DNA of 64,000 nt from Apostichopus japonicus (taxonomy: Eukaryota; Echinodermata; Holothuroidea; Aspidochirotida; Stichopodidae), in contig NC_092583.1 in NCBI RefSeq assembly GCF_037975245.1, positions 3,774,764 through 3,838,763 on the forward strand. The letters are read 5' to 3'. The notes beneath the pieces were generated by a model. It was not told the DNA's origin and ran no database searches. It saw only the letters and a program-made list of their open reading frames with translations. Below are positions 53,201-64,000 of this stretch, piece after piece; position 1 is the stretch's first letter; the number at the start of each line of letters is the position of its first letter. The translations under genes and the position numbers were made by a program.

Positions 53201-55665
53201 TAAAACAACCGTAAAATAATCCAACGCAGGAAACCCACTCTGGTATGTATGAAGAACTGGATGTTTGTAAACTACTTATTTTGTTTAATAGCATTTTATT
53301 AAGAAAAGTTTGATGATGAGTAAATTCATGTTGAGGTCGAATCACCACGTAAATGACCAGTAAAATTTTGTATAGACATTACCAATGACAAGTTTGTTTT
53401 CTCGATAGAATTGAATTCCTAGCCATTGGGTTTCACTACGACTAAACAAAACTAACAATTATAGAGGATTTAAATTGACACTTTCTATAATAACCTTGAT
53501 ACAGATAGATGTATAGGATAAGAGATGACAATTCTTTTTATAGAAGGAATTAGAGGGTTTACCTTGATTCTGTGGACAAATGAGTCCATTTTGCTGGTAG
53601 CTGTTTCACCAACCATCATAAAGCCCTGGCTGCTGTCCTGAGTCGATGAACTAAATGGAAGGGATAATTAAAAGGCAGAATTCAAGAGATAGAAGCGTGA
53701 ATAATTTTGAGTTTGTAAGAGCAGGTGACAAAAACCTCTTTCTCTAACTCAATACTGAAATACTGTACCAGAGCCAGAAGGAGAACTTAGTAGGTTCTAG
53801 GTTAACTTCTATAACATCATAAAAAACAACTTCATAAAATTTTAAAACTGTGCTTAAACCAAGGGTAAAACGAGATAGCTTAAAGATCATAATTTGCGTC
53901 ATCTCAAAAAAATGAGTGTGATAGAAAATTCTAAAAGTTTCTGGTAGTTCTTTCATCCAAGAATTTTTCACAAACAATGAAGACTGTTTAACTTCAAGAA
54001 ATAATGTCTCAGTCAGGGATGGAAAATTCTTTAAGAGCAACTGTACACTAATTGTTCAAGTTTGAACATTCATGAGTGACTGACCATTTTTTGACTCTCT
54101 AGCCTATTTTAGGGCAACATCCTCAAGGCTGATGACACCTCATATCTTGTGAAAGCGCACTGCGGCTGCTTAATTCAATTACATCCTGGACAACCTTACA
54201 TTTGCAATTTCATTGGCAATAGACCACTAGAAAGAACTTCTGTCTGTGAAAGTTTTCTATTTTTATTAGTTTCTTTTTGGTTCACCCATAGAATGATAGT
54301 CAATTAAAGGAATATTTTGGGGGGTGAAGTTGATTGGCTTTGTTTTTGCTCAACGAAATTAATGCAAATTTCCTGCCTCTCCATGTCAAAACCATATCCT
54401 TATATTATTTTTTTTAAATACTGAGATACCAATTTTCAATTCTGAAAATGTTTTGTATATTGCATCTGGAAACAGCAAAGAATGTCATCATAAAAGTTTA
54501 GTAATGCTCTTTTTATTCTATTCCTTGATTTTAATGATTGTACCACAGAGGAAAATAATATGCAGAGAAGTGTAGATTTTCATGAAATTCTAAATCCAGA
54601 GACTGTCAATACAGCTATAAAGGAATATATTCACACTATATCAAATTTCATAATCAAAAGTGCTCATTAAAATTCAAGTATTCATGTTTTTGTTTATCAG
54701 TCCATGGTGATTAAATATAAAAGAAATTGGAATACAAATGCCTAATACAATGGAAAAAGTGCTTACTTTGGTGCCAAGACTTCTTTATGAGAGATAGCAC
54801 TATCTTTATATACCTCAAAGACACCTTGGTTACTGGTCTCTTGTGATAACGGGGATGCTGAACCCGACCCAGATAAGAGAGGAGCTGGAAAGATAACAAA
54901 AACAAGACACATATCTGAAGCATTTGTTGGCGTGTTTACGATGCGTCACCATTGTTACGTTAACACACAAAGAACAGTATGGCATGCACAGGGCTGGTTT
55001 TTGCTTGTTGGTGGCACACAGGCTGAATTGTACATTTTGTAAATTTTTCAAATTTTATAGGACGTTGACAGTTCTATTTAGAGATTCTTATCAGTACATT
55101 TAATTTTAAGCAGACAGTGAAAACAGACACATAACCAATGCTCACTACCTTATTTTAGCCTATGAGAGCATACCTATCTTCTATAATGGAAGATCATGCA
55201 CCACTTTACAAAACAATACTGGCCGAAATATTTAATAAAATTACAAGTATTGTCAAAATGTTGTCGATAAAATGTCAAAAATAACTTGCATAGTTTGTCA
55301 TATAACTTTCAAACAGTTTCAACATCAAACATGTGAAAGGCCTCTGCATATACAGAAACAAATAGCTTAGGCCATAAGCTTTTAGGTGTAGCTTGTGTAA
55401 GTTGTGTGAAACTGAAAGAAGGAATAAATATGGCTAACATTGCAAATAACAGTTATGCCTAGGCTAAACTTGATGATGTTACATTTTACAATTAAGAGAA
55501 CCTTATTCTGGGTTAGGCTACTATACCTGTTAAGTCATCATATGTCCGACTATCTAGGGATGAAAATGACTGATCCAATTGAAGCGGTTGAGAACATCGC
55601 TGGCACAAGAAATTAATTTGGCTTGTTGCTACGCCTCTTGATTCCACACTCGAGCTTCCTGCCAT
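47205..55665 (-). CDS. BECN1: Beclin-1, autophagy scaffold of class III PI3-kinase
   Basis: Twelve in-frame exons, minus strand: 55665-55527, 54884-54767, 53650-53563, 53153-53091, 52494-52345, 52081-52025, 51757-51633, 50776-50630, 49879-49730, 49124-49014, 48264-48118 and 47307-47205 (stop TGA). Total 465 residues; human has 450. The N-terminus has [15 protein letters not shown] with the CxxC pair. The BH3-like segment (about 110-127) reads [27 protein letters not shown] follows. A Glu/Lys/Gln-rich coiled coil spans about 137-275. The evolutionarily conserved domain follows, with [31 protein letters not shown], the aromatic finger FFW (378-380) and an ending [20 protein letters not shown]. 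Beclin-1 joins VPS34, VPS15 and ATG14 or UVRAG to make PI3P for autophagosomes and endosomes. A possible ATTAAA signal is at 46667-46662. The gene is convergent with MED1. Confidence 0.97.
47846..48095. repeat. tandem TACAAATCACTTACG repeats, duplicated block
   Basis: A 15-16-bp unit (TACGTACAAATCACT) recurs at 47862-47945 and 48045-48090. A larger phrase AGCAGCATATT followed by GACA(C/G)TTTAGAACAAA appears twice, about 207 bp apart. It lies in the last BECN1 intron and ends 23 bp from exon 11. Confidence 0.75.
48386..48786. mobile_element. inverted-repeat element with CAGGGATGTGCCCA ends
   Basis: The perfect 14-bp terminal inverted repeats are CAGGGATGTGCCCA and TGGGCACATCCCTG. A 6-bp direct repeat TATTTG abuts both ends (48380-48385 and 48787-48792). 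Near the right end TGCTGGGCGG occurs three times. A fragment with the same left end (AGGGATGTGCTCAGGA) is at 17583-17598 in MED1 intron 1. It is intronic in BECN1, between exons 10 and 11. Confidence 0.85.
50931..51235. repeat. tandem repeat, about 100-bp unit, 3 copies
   Basis: Units contain GTGACAGCAACATCTCTGGC, CTGTCAC(A/T)GGGAG and ACTCATGTTAACCATACTGA; spacing is 99, 108 and 78 bp. It lies in BECN1 intron 7. Confidence 0.8.
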
Positions 55666-58196
55666 CTCTGCGATACAGTCTAACGTTAGGCTTGGTATAG
55701 CCTAACCTACAAGTGTAGCTAGGCTAGCCGGCTACAATAAGGCCGTCAATGTAAATAAACCGGGTTCGTAGTGATGTTCCTAACTTCACATTGGTATGCC
55801 CTGATAATTTGCTAGCTAAATTATGAGGTTACACCAATGGCATTAGGATTTTCGGACGACGGTCTTCCAAGTTGTAGGTCTAGGCACATGCAAAAAAACT
55901 TCTTTCATCCAGTTTTTAGGCTGATTAAGCTCTGATTAGATGCTATGACGTTACCACTGTGCAATCATGAAAAACGCTAGATCAGGAAAACATAAACAAC
56001 ATAAACAGCGGTGTATCAAGTTACATGGCCCTCCATAGTTGGTGCGTGTTATTTCAGCGGATACTCATAGCTGGTACAGTAACTAGTGTTCATGCCCTTG
56101 TACCCCTGGTATGAAGATACAGCTATGTGTTGGTATCAATAATAATCTCAATCGTAAAGGCATCGAGGGTGATAAATTGTAGCTAGCTACTTCTATGATC
56201 ATGCTGCTGCCCCATAATACATCACTTTTGATTCAGGGCTAGTATGATGCCGTGAGTTAGGTGAGCTATGATGTTATTAGGTCAGAGATCAAAAGTCCTC
56301 AAAAGCGAAAAACTGACTTTTGGACTAAATGACAGAAAATATCATTACCCGATTCAAGACTTTGAATGTTCATACCGCTTTAATTAAAAAAAAAAAACGT
56401 AATACGTTGGAATGTCACGCCGTCTATAGAAGTGAAAGGTCAAGTTGTGCATAATTAACGCGAAAATTGGGTTACAAACTTCTAGTCGCAAAGAAATTTT
56501 GAGTGACTATGACTTTATAGGATAAATAGGTCGGTCAGAGGTCAAACAAACTGCAGCGGGGCTATTACTGAGAACATTACGATTCAGCGAAACCATCGCA
56601 CACGTGTACGAAATAACACCTTTCTTTATATTATTAATGTAACTTTCAATGGTTATGTGTTCAGTGCTGTGCCACAACCGTACATTGTCTATAACTCTAC
56701 AAGTTCAAAAATAAATCGACTTTTTGTGTGGATGCCTATGCGCGCAAAGGACGATGTGTCTCCGCGAAGTGATGACGTCGTCATCGGTTAAAGGTCATAT
56801 CACCAAATTAAATGAGATCTGCTAGTCAGTGGATTGTCTACATATTCGCCTTTTGTTTTAGATTTGACTTTCTAAGTGTATGCGTTCTTAAACTGTGGCA
56901 CGTTCTGCGTCTGGACCTTATGGTATACATACCAATGCTTCCATGTAAAAACTAAGATACTTTTTTTTCCTTCAAATATTATGTCGATGATGGTTGTATG
57001 TGTATGTATGTATGTGTGTGTGTGACTTGGATGTGGAGGAAGTTGGTGAACTCTTTGTCGAGTAGAGACAGATGAAGCGCGTCATCGAAGGAGGATCGGT
57101 ATGAGTGGGACTTAAAAACCAAAAGTTGGACAAACTTTATCTAAACATTTACATGATAATGATACGGAAGCCTGGAGACACCATGAATGGTCAAGGCGTC
57201 AGCAATTAATGTTAGCTAACATATACCTAATGAAAACGTCTACACTGACTAACAGACCATATTTTGATTACTGCCGAACGGCGTATACATTATGATTACG
57301 ATATATGCATCATCATCACAGTAATACCTTTCCCAATGGCAAATGCCAAACATGCTACAGAAACAAATTCCCCAGTTAAATCGTTCCATTCGTGTCGCTA
57401 ACCTTCTGCCATATGGAAGATGGGGTTGTATTCAATAGCATATTGTGGGGCGTGAGGCTATACGAGTGGGGATAAATAACTGGACTTCGAATCTCAATAA
57501 GGCTGAAAATTAATTCAAGGTTTGCTTCTGTACCGATGTTGTGTCGGTGATGGTGCGTGTTGTTTGGTATTGTGCGTGATTGTTTAAATGTTGCGCGTTG
57601 CGTGCTGCGTGTGTTGGTTCAAATCGGTTGTGGAACAGGCTAGGAGGGCAGTGATAACTTACAATTCGCAAAAACAAGACGTGTTTCTCATCTACGTGAT
57701 ACTCCGTTGTAGTTTTCAATAAGAACGTAACGTTTCAATCTTGCTTGTTTGTCTAATTATTCTGCTTATTATAAACACCGACGTAGTGACAGATATTATC
57801 AACCCGTGACTGATTTCATATAATTTTTACAAAAGAACCTCTTTGTATACTTCAATTAAGCACCACGCACTGAATCTCAGAGAAGCCTCTGTATAGTGTA
57901 CACAATTTGTTTGACATAATTGTAAAAACTTGTGTACGCTGATTCGATTGACTGCTTCTTTTGTTTCATTTGTTTTTTACAGTTCTCGTGACCTCACGTT
58001 TATGTATATGGCAAGTTCTGTGAAAACGAACGGACTATTCACAAAGTACGAAAACGTAATTCAAAAATGCATTGAGGTATCGTGGAATTTCCGTCCCTCA
58101 GTGGTGATAGCAGTGAGGTGGTACACGGCACAAATCAAAGTTATCCCCCTCCCCAACCAACCGATGACGTACGGTCGTAAACCGAAAAACTAATCG
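55666..58196. other. BECN1 upstream region, no further gene seen
   Basis: The 5' flank of BECN1 begins here. It has no TATA box close to the start codon and a short run of palindromic TAGGCT/AGCCTA words at 55680-55735. From 56000 to 58196 I recognise no exon, RNA or bounded repeat except (TGTATG)n near 56996-57022. Confidence 0.35.
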
Positions 58197-58272
58197 TAAC
58201 CCCTACCCTCATCCTAATCCCCATTTACTCTATAACCTCTTGCCCATCACCCTATCCCTAACCCCTACCCAA
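58197..58272. repeat. degenerate CCCTAACC-rich tract
   Basis: Repeats of CTAACCCCTACCC and close variants over about 75 bp, ending 31 bp before the inverted-repeat element at 58304. It is telomere-like in composition but irregular. Confidence 0.5.
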
Positions 58273-58303
58273 TGCAATTGACAGGTGTAATTGAAAGTGT
58301 TTG

Positions 58304-58634
58304 CAGGGGGTAGGAAGCTCAAAAAAGTGCGGGGGGGGGGGGCACAACATCAGAGGGGCACTTTCTCATTCCACAACCACCACTCGTTATGCTATAAACC
58401 GATAAACACCGGCAATATCACTTAATTATATATGTGTTAGTATGCTATCAATACTAGTATGGTGCACGTGAATAATTAAAATAAAATATTAAAATTAACA
58501 AAGGGTTAAGATATCCAAAAGACAGTTCTTCATCAAAGGGGCACATTTTATTTGCCAGTAGGGCACATTTGTTATTTCGGAAAAAAGTGGGGGCACGTAC
58601 CCCAGTGCCCCCCCCCCCCGTTTCCTACCCCCTG
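58304..58634. mobile_element. inverted-repeat element with CAGGGGGTAGGAA ends
   Basis: The perfect 13-bp terminal inverted repeats are CAGGGGGTAGGAA and TTCCTACCCCCTG. G or C runs of 11-13 bases lie just inside each end. There is no clear target duplication (AGTGTTTG at the left, ATGGCATG at the right), and no coding capacity. Confidence 0.78.
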
Positions 58635-60050
58635 ATGGCATGACGTACCACAAGGAATAACTCATTAAGAGAGAGTCAACCAAGATAGAGCCCGGGGACG
58701 AAAACCAAACAACTTGATCCATTGTCATCAACCCCATTAAATTCACTTACAAGTGGTGAGGTGTCACAGGGAAGTAGACGGTTTGGTTATCAAAGACTGC
58801 ATAGTGACTGCTTAGGTAATCACACTACCACAAGTAGAGTATCGCATGTTCGCCTATATAGAGGTTAACCATTGTCGGAAAATAGAACTAAAAGTAACCT
58901 ATATCGTCTTGATTTTTTGGGGGGCAGTTTCTGAGTCATCACCATATTCTTTTTGATGCTTGAATATTGAAGAGGATGAAATCAACTATACTGATGGTCT
59001 AAACATCTGGAGGATTGAAGATGATTTAAGGTATTTTAGACAATCTTGGGTGAAGCAAAAAGATTCCGTAGCGACCGACAGCCGACAGTTGGGTTGGAGA
59101 GCACTCTGCTAAGCTTTGAGCTCTTCTAGCTCAAAATCAAACAGTCAACGTGGTGGCAAAAGTTGAATGTGCTGTGATAGCCCAACCAGGGAGCTGCAAC
59201 TCTAACAGCTCCCTGGCCCAACCCATCAGCCATATGGTGGGTAGGACATGTCAGTTGAAAACTTCTATCTATGCTCTAGCGGCCTTGGTAAGTGCCGAGT
59301 TTAGTGTGTAAGTCAATGAAAGCAATTTATTGTTCAGCGACACCTTTAGTGCAGGGAATAACGTAGTGGAGTATCAAGTCATGTGCGACACTCCAAGCTT
59401 CAACGAACCTTTTCGGAGGTGTCAATTAACCTACTTACAAAAGGGAGTGCTCAATCTATAGAAAAGATTCCATAGTCGTTAATTTAAACAGGTTTGTATA
59501 ACTTGCGATAACAAAATGGGAAACATTTCTTGTCCATAACGTCGAATCTTTAGTTTCGTTTTTCGAAACAGCTTTGACTAATGTCAACGTTTTTTTTTGT
59601 AACGTGTATTTCACCGGCGTCCGAAAGAACGAACAGTTTGGCTTAATTATTTCCCGCAGGATCCTGCATGTTAGTTTTTTGGAAACTGCAATCCAGTCCA
59701 TGGTGGAATTTGTGAACGACTGCAGAATTATCGTTATATAGAAACGGCTAATTATTGACTGATATAATTTTAATCATAAACTCTCTTGCTAAATTCGTTT
59801 TCATTGCTATCACGGTTGATCGAAACCACGTGAGAATCTTGATTTCACAAAAGCACCATCAACAGTTTTACATATTGAAGTCGGGACTAACGGTGTTGTT
59901 TCTGTTGTTGTTGTTGTCATTAATTATCGAGGTCTGATACATTGTGACACTTTGTAGGGAAAAGAAAACATCATACATCATACATTTCGCAGACAACATC
60001 GTTGAAGTAACTTTGGTGAAAGTGGGGGAGAAAGGAAGTATTTTATTTTT
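58635..60050. other. gene-free stretch
   Basis: No exon or RNA gene recognised. A phrase at 59255-59320 (ACTTCTATCT, then TTAGTGTGTAAGTCAATG) resembles 8482-8550 (ACTTCTATCT, then TTAGCGTGTAAGTCAATG), suggesting an old dispersed repeat. Confidence 0.4.
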
Positions 60051-60058
60051 TATAAAAG
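60051..60058 (+). promoter_or_regulatory. TATA box of the Ig-domain gene
   Basis: TATAAAAG followed by GC, 298 bp before the start codon at 60349. A start of transcription about 30 bp downstream would give a 5' UTR of roughly 270 bases without an intron. Confidence 0.55.
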
Positions 60059-60348
60059 GCTGCCCGCTGTCCAGCTACATGAACCAGTCACCGTAGTGAC
60101 TTAACAATTTATACATAATTATGTAGTGCTGTTTTACCTCAATTTATTGGTTGTGACGTGTTTAAAGATATTTTTAGTTCCCACGACAGCTGGTTGTTGC
60201 TCCATATACTTTACATAAACTGTGACTAAACTTACCATATAAGTTGAGTCTTAAGCTGTGATTTAGCAAATAACGATCGAGTGGATATTCAAATTTAAGC
60301 TGGCAAATGAAAGTTGTTTACAAGTGGTAACATTTACCAACTAACAAT

Positions 60349-61722
60349 ATGGCTTTGAGAATGTTAAAGCGTATGATGATTACTGGTTTATTATTAGTAA
60401 CTTTCGAAGTTTTTAAAATCACCGCTGAGTTATATTTTGGACCAGAGAACCCAGAGAATAATGACGTCACATTTGAAGGCGAAAATGTTACTTTGGTGTG
60501 TCGTGTGGATGATATGGCCATAATGAATGAATCGATTACCTTTAATATCAACCACGAAGAGAGGTCTGTTATTATCGATAATAATGACGTATCAGATGGA
60601 AGGATTGCTGAATTTCAATCATTTGGCAGAGAGATCAGATTTACTTTACCCTCTGTTGGAACCAGGAACTCTGGAAGTTACACTTGCGACGTTTCTTCAA
60701 ACTTTATGAACACTGAAATGTCGATTTTTCGTTTGACGGTCTCTCCACCAAACACGGCCCAATGTCGTCACAATGGTACATACACAACGTTCTCTACTGA
60801 TATCGTTAAACTTTCATGCTACTTCAAATCTTCCCGGAATTTTGTTTGGATCCGGACAGATTCTAATGGAGTATCATCTGATTTGACGTCTGACCTTGAG
60901 GAAGTGAATGTTATGAAAAGTCACTTAGTCTCCTATGTCCAGCCGTCAGATAACGTAACCAAATTCCGTTACTCCTGCGTAAACGATTCGGCAAATAATC
61001 CACAGCAATCTCCCTCAACACACGGCTGTACTGTTGGTTCGTTCATCGTTTATAGTCAGTCCCTTGTGACATTTTCCCCTAATATCAAGACTATATCACC
61101 AGGAGAGACTGTTAATATTTCATGTTTTCCCGCAGAATCATCTGCAGCAAGCTCTATAAAGTTCATACCGATTTGGGCTAATCCTAGACCCCCGATAGGC
61201 ACAGATATAAACGTCACATCAATCTCCAGCAGTACCATAGAACTATCAGTCTCCGATTCCGCGATCAATGGTATCAACATAACTGCAACATGCAATGTAT
61301 TTCTCGATGGTACTGTTTTGGGTTATCCTTACTTTATAACTGTGGAAACCCCTAGTGTGTTGGTAACTCCAACAACAAGGGATCCGAATGATTCGAATGG
61401 ATTGAAATTAATACTACTACTTTCATTACTAACAGTGCTTATATTACTTGCAATTACATTGTTGTTTTGTATTTCTCGGTATATTCATTTCGGTGACGGG
61501 AAGAAAGGAAACCAAAGAGATAATAAATATGGCGAAGACTTAAAATTTCCGGAAAACAAGAAGGAATCTATTTCTGATAACAACAAGAATACTACTAAAG
61601 ATGGCGGCGATGGAGGTATCGCTAACATCACTTCCGGTATAGATAACCATCTCTACGACGTTGTAAACCATTCCTCTGGAAATCGACATGAAGCAACTGA
61701 TGACGAGGAACATTGGGTTTGA
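60349..61722 (+). CDS. intronless single-pass Ig-domain receptor-like protein
   Basis: 457 codons in one exon. Residues 1-26 look like a signal peptide (Leu/Val-rich, ending KITA). Three Ig-like segments follow. The first has VTLVCRVDD (Cys51) and SGSYTCDVS (Cys113). The second has VKLSCYFKS and FRYSCVND, plus an extra Cys pair. The third has VNISCFPAE and ITATCNVFL. There are many N-glycosylation sequons. A strongly hydrophobic segment, LKLILLLSLLTVLILLAITL plus LFCI (352-375), is the membrane helix. The 82-residue tail is hydrophilic and has one Tyr motif, HLYDVV (Tyr436), a possible SH2 site that does not fit the strict ITIM consensus. I do not recognise an orthologue; a cell-surface adhesion or immune receptor is the natural reading. 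The first domain lacks the usual core Trp, so it is divergent. An upstream TATA box and no splice sites suggest a genuine single-exon gene or an old retrocopy. Confidence 0.8.
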   Translation: MALRMLKRMMITGLLLVTFEVFKITAELYFGPENPENNDVTFEGENVTLVCRVDDMAIMNESITFNINHEERSVIIDNNDVSDGRIAEFQSFGREIRFTLPSVGTRNSGSYTCDVSSNFMNTEMSIFRLTVSPPNTAQCRHNGTYTTFSTDIVKLSCYFKSSRNFVWIRTDSNGVSSDLTSDLEEVNVMKSHLVSYVQPSDNVTKFRYSCVNDSANNPQQSPSTHGCTVGSFIVYSQSLVTFSPNIKTISPGETVNISCFPAESSAASSIKFIPIWANPRPPIGTDINVTSISSSTIELSVSDSAINGINITATCNVFLDGTVLGYPYFITVETPSVLVTPTTRDPNDSNGLKLILLLSLLTVLILLAITLLFCISRYIHFGDGKKGNQRDNKYGEDLKFPENKKESISDNNKNTTKDGGDGGIANITSGIDNHLYDVVNHSSGNRHEATDDEEHWV

Positions 61723-61849
61723 TGACGTCATCGTACGGTTGAAAGTTCTCAATGAGAGGAATATATGTTACACATAATTTGTTTTAAATTTCGTCCCTAC
61801 ACTCCCTTAGATTCAAGCAAAGAGCTGTTTTGGCTATAAATAATAATAT

Positions 61850-61894
61850 TAATATATATATATATATATATGTATATTAATATATATATATATA

Positions 61895-61934
<40 letters not shown>

Positions 61935-61941
61935 TATATAT

Positions 61942-62001
<60 letters not shown>
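61850..62001. repeat. (TA)n microsatellite with TAATA interruptions
   Basis: About 150 bp of TA dinucleotides broken by periodic ATTAATA. It falls in the probable 3' UTR of the Ig-domain gene. Confidence 0.95.
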
Positions 62002-62008
<7 letters not shown>

Positions 62009-62022
62009 CATAGTATAAGTAT

Positions 62023-62028
62023 AATAAA
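62023..62028 (+). terminator. candidate polyadenylation signal AATAAA
   Basis: The first canonical AATAAA after the (TA)n tract, about 300 bp past the stop codon of the Ig-domain gene. Transcript evidence would be needed to call it more firmly. Confidence 0.35.
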
Positions 62029-63089
62029 ATATTTGTTTGTGTTTATTAAATTTGACTTTAGTTGGTGAGATGATCATTTTCTCCATCCTCTTGAAGACAA
62101 GACTTGGCACATGCGAACATACTCCTATGAAACTTAGTGAGCCAAATGATAGATATATCAAATGTTTAAGAATGAAACAATAATAATAGAATAATAACAT
62201 TGAAATCATATATATATATATATAGCCTACTGCATCAATCATCAGTTATCCATTGTAACATCAGTACAAAACGTCATCAATGAAATGTTTTAAAGTTTTT
62301 ACAAGGATCAGAAATTTCACTCATCTCGTCTTCTCTCCAGCCTAAACCTTCAAAGATTTGGATATTACCTTTTTGTAGTTTTCATGATATTTTAATGTTC
62401 ACTTTATCTTATATTTGCAGAAATATATAATTGTGGACCTATATCAGTAATATGAGCAATATAATTAAAAATGTACTCTAATAATTATATAGCAATAAGT
62501 AAAGGTAATAATAACGTTGATGTTATAACTAGATTTACATTTTAATGTTAATTGTACTGCTGGTTTAGTTTATATCCAAAAGAAAATACACATTTGCAAG
62601 GATTCAAGAACGGACAAAAGCTACGAAAAATCGTACTGCTCTAGCCATACGGAAAAGAACATTTTTGGCAAGGAAATATTAGCATAGAAACACTCAAACT
62701 TATAAACTTGACTTTGACCTCAGTATCCATGGTAACCGCATATGACATCCGTTGCTATGGCTACCGAGATATTAACAATAAGGCTTCAATACAGCGACGT
62801 AACCTGGGGGGGGGGGCACTGCCACCCCTCTTCCCGCGACAAAAATATCCAGGGACGAGAGAGACGAGAACCAAAAAAAGTTTGCAAAAGCAAAATAAAT
62901 CGCTATAATATATATCATACTGGATATATGCTATTTGTTTTGATAGCATGATGTCAGATTTACTTTTTCTATTTACTTAGCCAAACGTAAAGAATAGGAC
63001 GAAACTGTTTTGAACACTTTAACTTTGATTCAGTTATAATGGACACTTAGAGTCACGCGGTTCCGTGCGTAGTCTATATTTACAAATCA
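62029..63089. other. gene-free stretch
   Basis: No exon or RNA gene recognised. A G run at 62806-62816 next to CACTGCCACCCCTC may be the edge of another GC-run element, but no paired end was found. Confidence 0.4.
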
Positions 63090-64000
63090 CCATCGAAAGA
63101 TGCGATACTGTGTACGTGTACCTACCCAGACATCCATTCTATTATGTATATCTGAATGTTTAATATCGTTTATATGTACACTCAATATGAGACAATGCGC
63201 ACGTGTACCTACCAAGACATCCATTCTATTATGTATATCTGAATGTTTGATATCGTTTATATGTACACTCAATATGAGACAATGCGCACGTGTACCTACC
63301 CAGACATCCATTCTACTATGTATATCTGAATGTTTGATATCGTTTATATATACACTCAATATGAGACACTGCGTATGTACCTACCCAGACATCCATTCTA
63401 TTTTGTATATCTGTATGTTTGATAACGTTTATATGTACACTCAATATGTTACACTGCGTACGTGTTCCTACCCAGACATCCATTCTATTATGTTAACATG
63501 AATGTTTGATATCGTTTATATGTACACTCAATATGAGACACTGCGCACGTGTAACTACTACCCAGACATCCATTCTATTATGTGTACATGAATGTTTGAT
63601 ATCGTTTATATATACACTCAATATGAGACACTGCGTATGTACCTACCCAGACATCCATTCTATTTTGTATATCTGTATGTTTGATAACGTTTATATGTAC
63701 ACTCAATATGTTACACTGCGTACGTGTTCCTACCCAGACATCCATTCTATTATGTTAACATGAATGTTTGATATCGTTTATATGTACACCCCAATATGAG
63801 ACACTGCGTATGTGTACCTACCCAGACATCCATTCTATTATGTATATCTGAATGTTTGATATCGTTTATATGTACACTCAATATGAGACACTGCGCACTT
63901 GTAACTACCCAGGCATCCATTCTATTATGTATATCTGAATGTTTGATAACGTTTATATGTACACTCAATACGAGACACTGCTTACCTGTACCTACCCAGA
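63090..64000. repeat. 87-bp tandem array with 261-bp higher-order repeat, runs off the window
   Basis: About ten units of ATGAGACACTGCGCACGTGT, CCTACCCAGACATCCATTCT, ATTATGTATATCTGAATG, TTTGATATCGTTTATATGTA, CACTCAAT. Unit length is 85-89 bp, mostly 87. The block starting at 63361 recurs almost exactly at 63622, so three variant units form a 261-bp higher-order repeat. Because 87 is a multiple of 3, the repeat stays open in some frames on both strands; those frames are not genes. Confidence 0.93.

Noticed and set aside
58197..58272. Interstitial telomere from CCCTAA-like words (also GTTAGG at 17061-17130)
   Set aside because: Units are irregular (CTAACCCCTACCC, CATCCTAATCC) and short; low-complexity drift explains them as well.
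63087..63968. CRISPR-like array or repetitive protein at the right edge
   Set aside because: The 87-bp units are contiguous with no unique spacers, the context is animal DNA, and the open frames exist only because 87 is divisible by three.

Overview
This is eukaryotic, metazoan DNA. It has long introns with GT/AG borders, intronic minisatellites, many (TA)n tracts, non-LTR and tRNA-derived retroposon fragments, and a dense set of short terminal-inverted-repeat (hAT-like) elements. The protein-coding content (Mediator subunit 1, Beclin-1, an avidin-family protein, an Ig-domain receptor) fits a marine invertebrate, most likely a deuterostome such as an echinoderm. That assignment is inferred from gene content and repeat style and is not proved by the sequence.

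Layout. At 3.3-8.0 kb, minus strand, are the last three exons of an avidin-like biotin-binding protein; its first exon was not found. From 8.0 to 16.3 kb there is no convincing gene, but there are several mobile elements: a retroposon whose head is the 5' end of U2 snRNA with a 12-bp target-site duplication (11.7 kb), a 367-bp inverted-repeat element (12.5 kb), a palindrome of about 500 bp carrying two facing tRNA-like sequences (15.1 kb), and a 627-bp hAT-like element (15.7-16.3 kb). At 16.6-41.8 kb, plus strand, is a complete MED1 gene reconstructed here as 16 exons (2372 codons). Its last exon alone is 5.5 kb and carries both LxxLL nuclear-receptor boxes and a polyglutamine tract. Its introns hold a 2045-bp hAT element with a perfect 8-bp target duplication, a LINE 3' end, a tRNA-SINE and several tandem arrays. 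At 47.2-55.7 kb, minus strand, is a complete BECN1 (Beclin-1) gene reconstructed as 12 exons (465 codons), tail to tail with MED1. At 60.3-61.7 kb, plus strand, is an intronless single-pass Ig-domain membrane protein with a TATA box. The window ends in an 87-bp tandem array (63.1-64.0 kb) that runs off the edge.

The genes do not form a functional cluster: MED1 is a nuclear transcription co-activator, BECN1 is an autophagy/PI3-kinase scaffold, the avidin-like protein is probably a secreted biotin scavenger, and the Ig protein is a surface receptor. Exon structures were worked out by eye from reading frame, splice borders and family similarity. All junctions keep frame, and both BECN1 and MED1 read through from ATG to stop.
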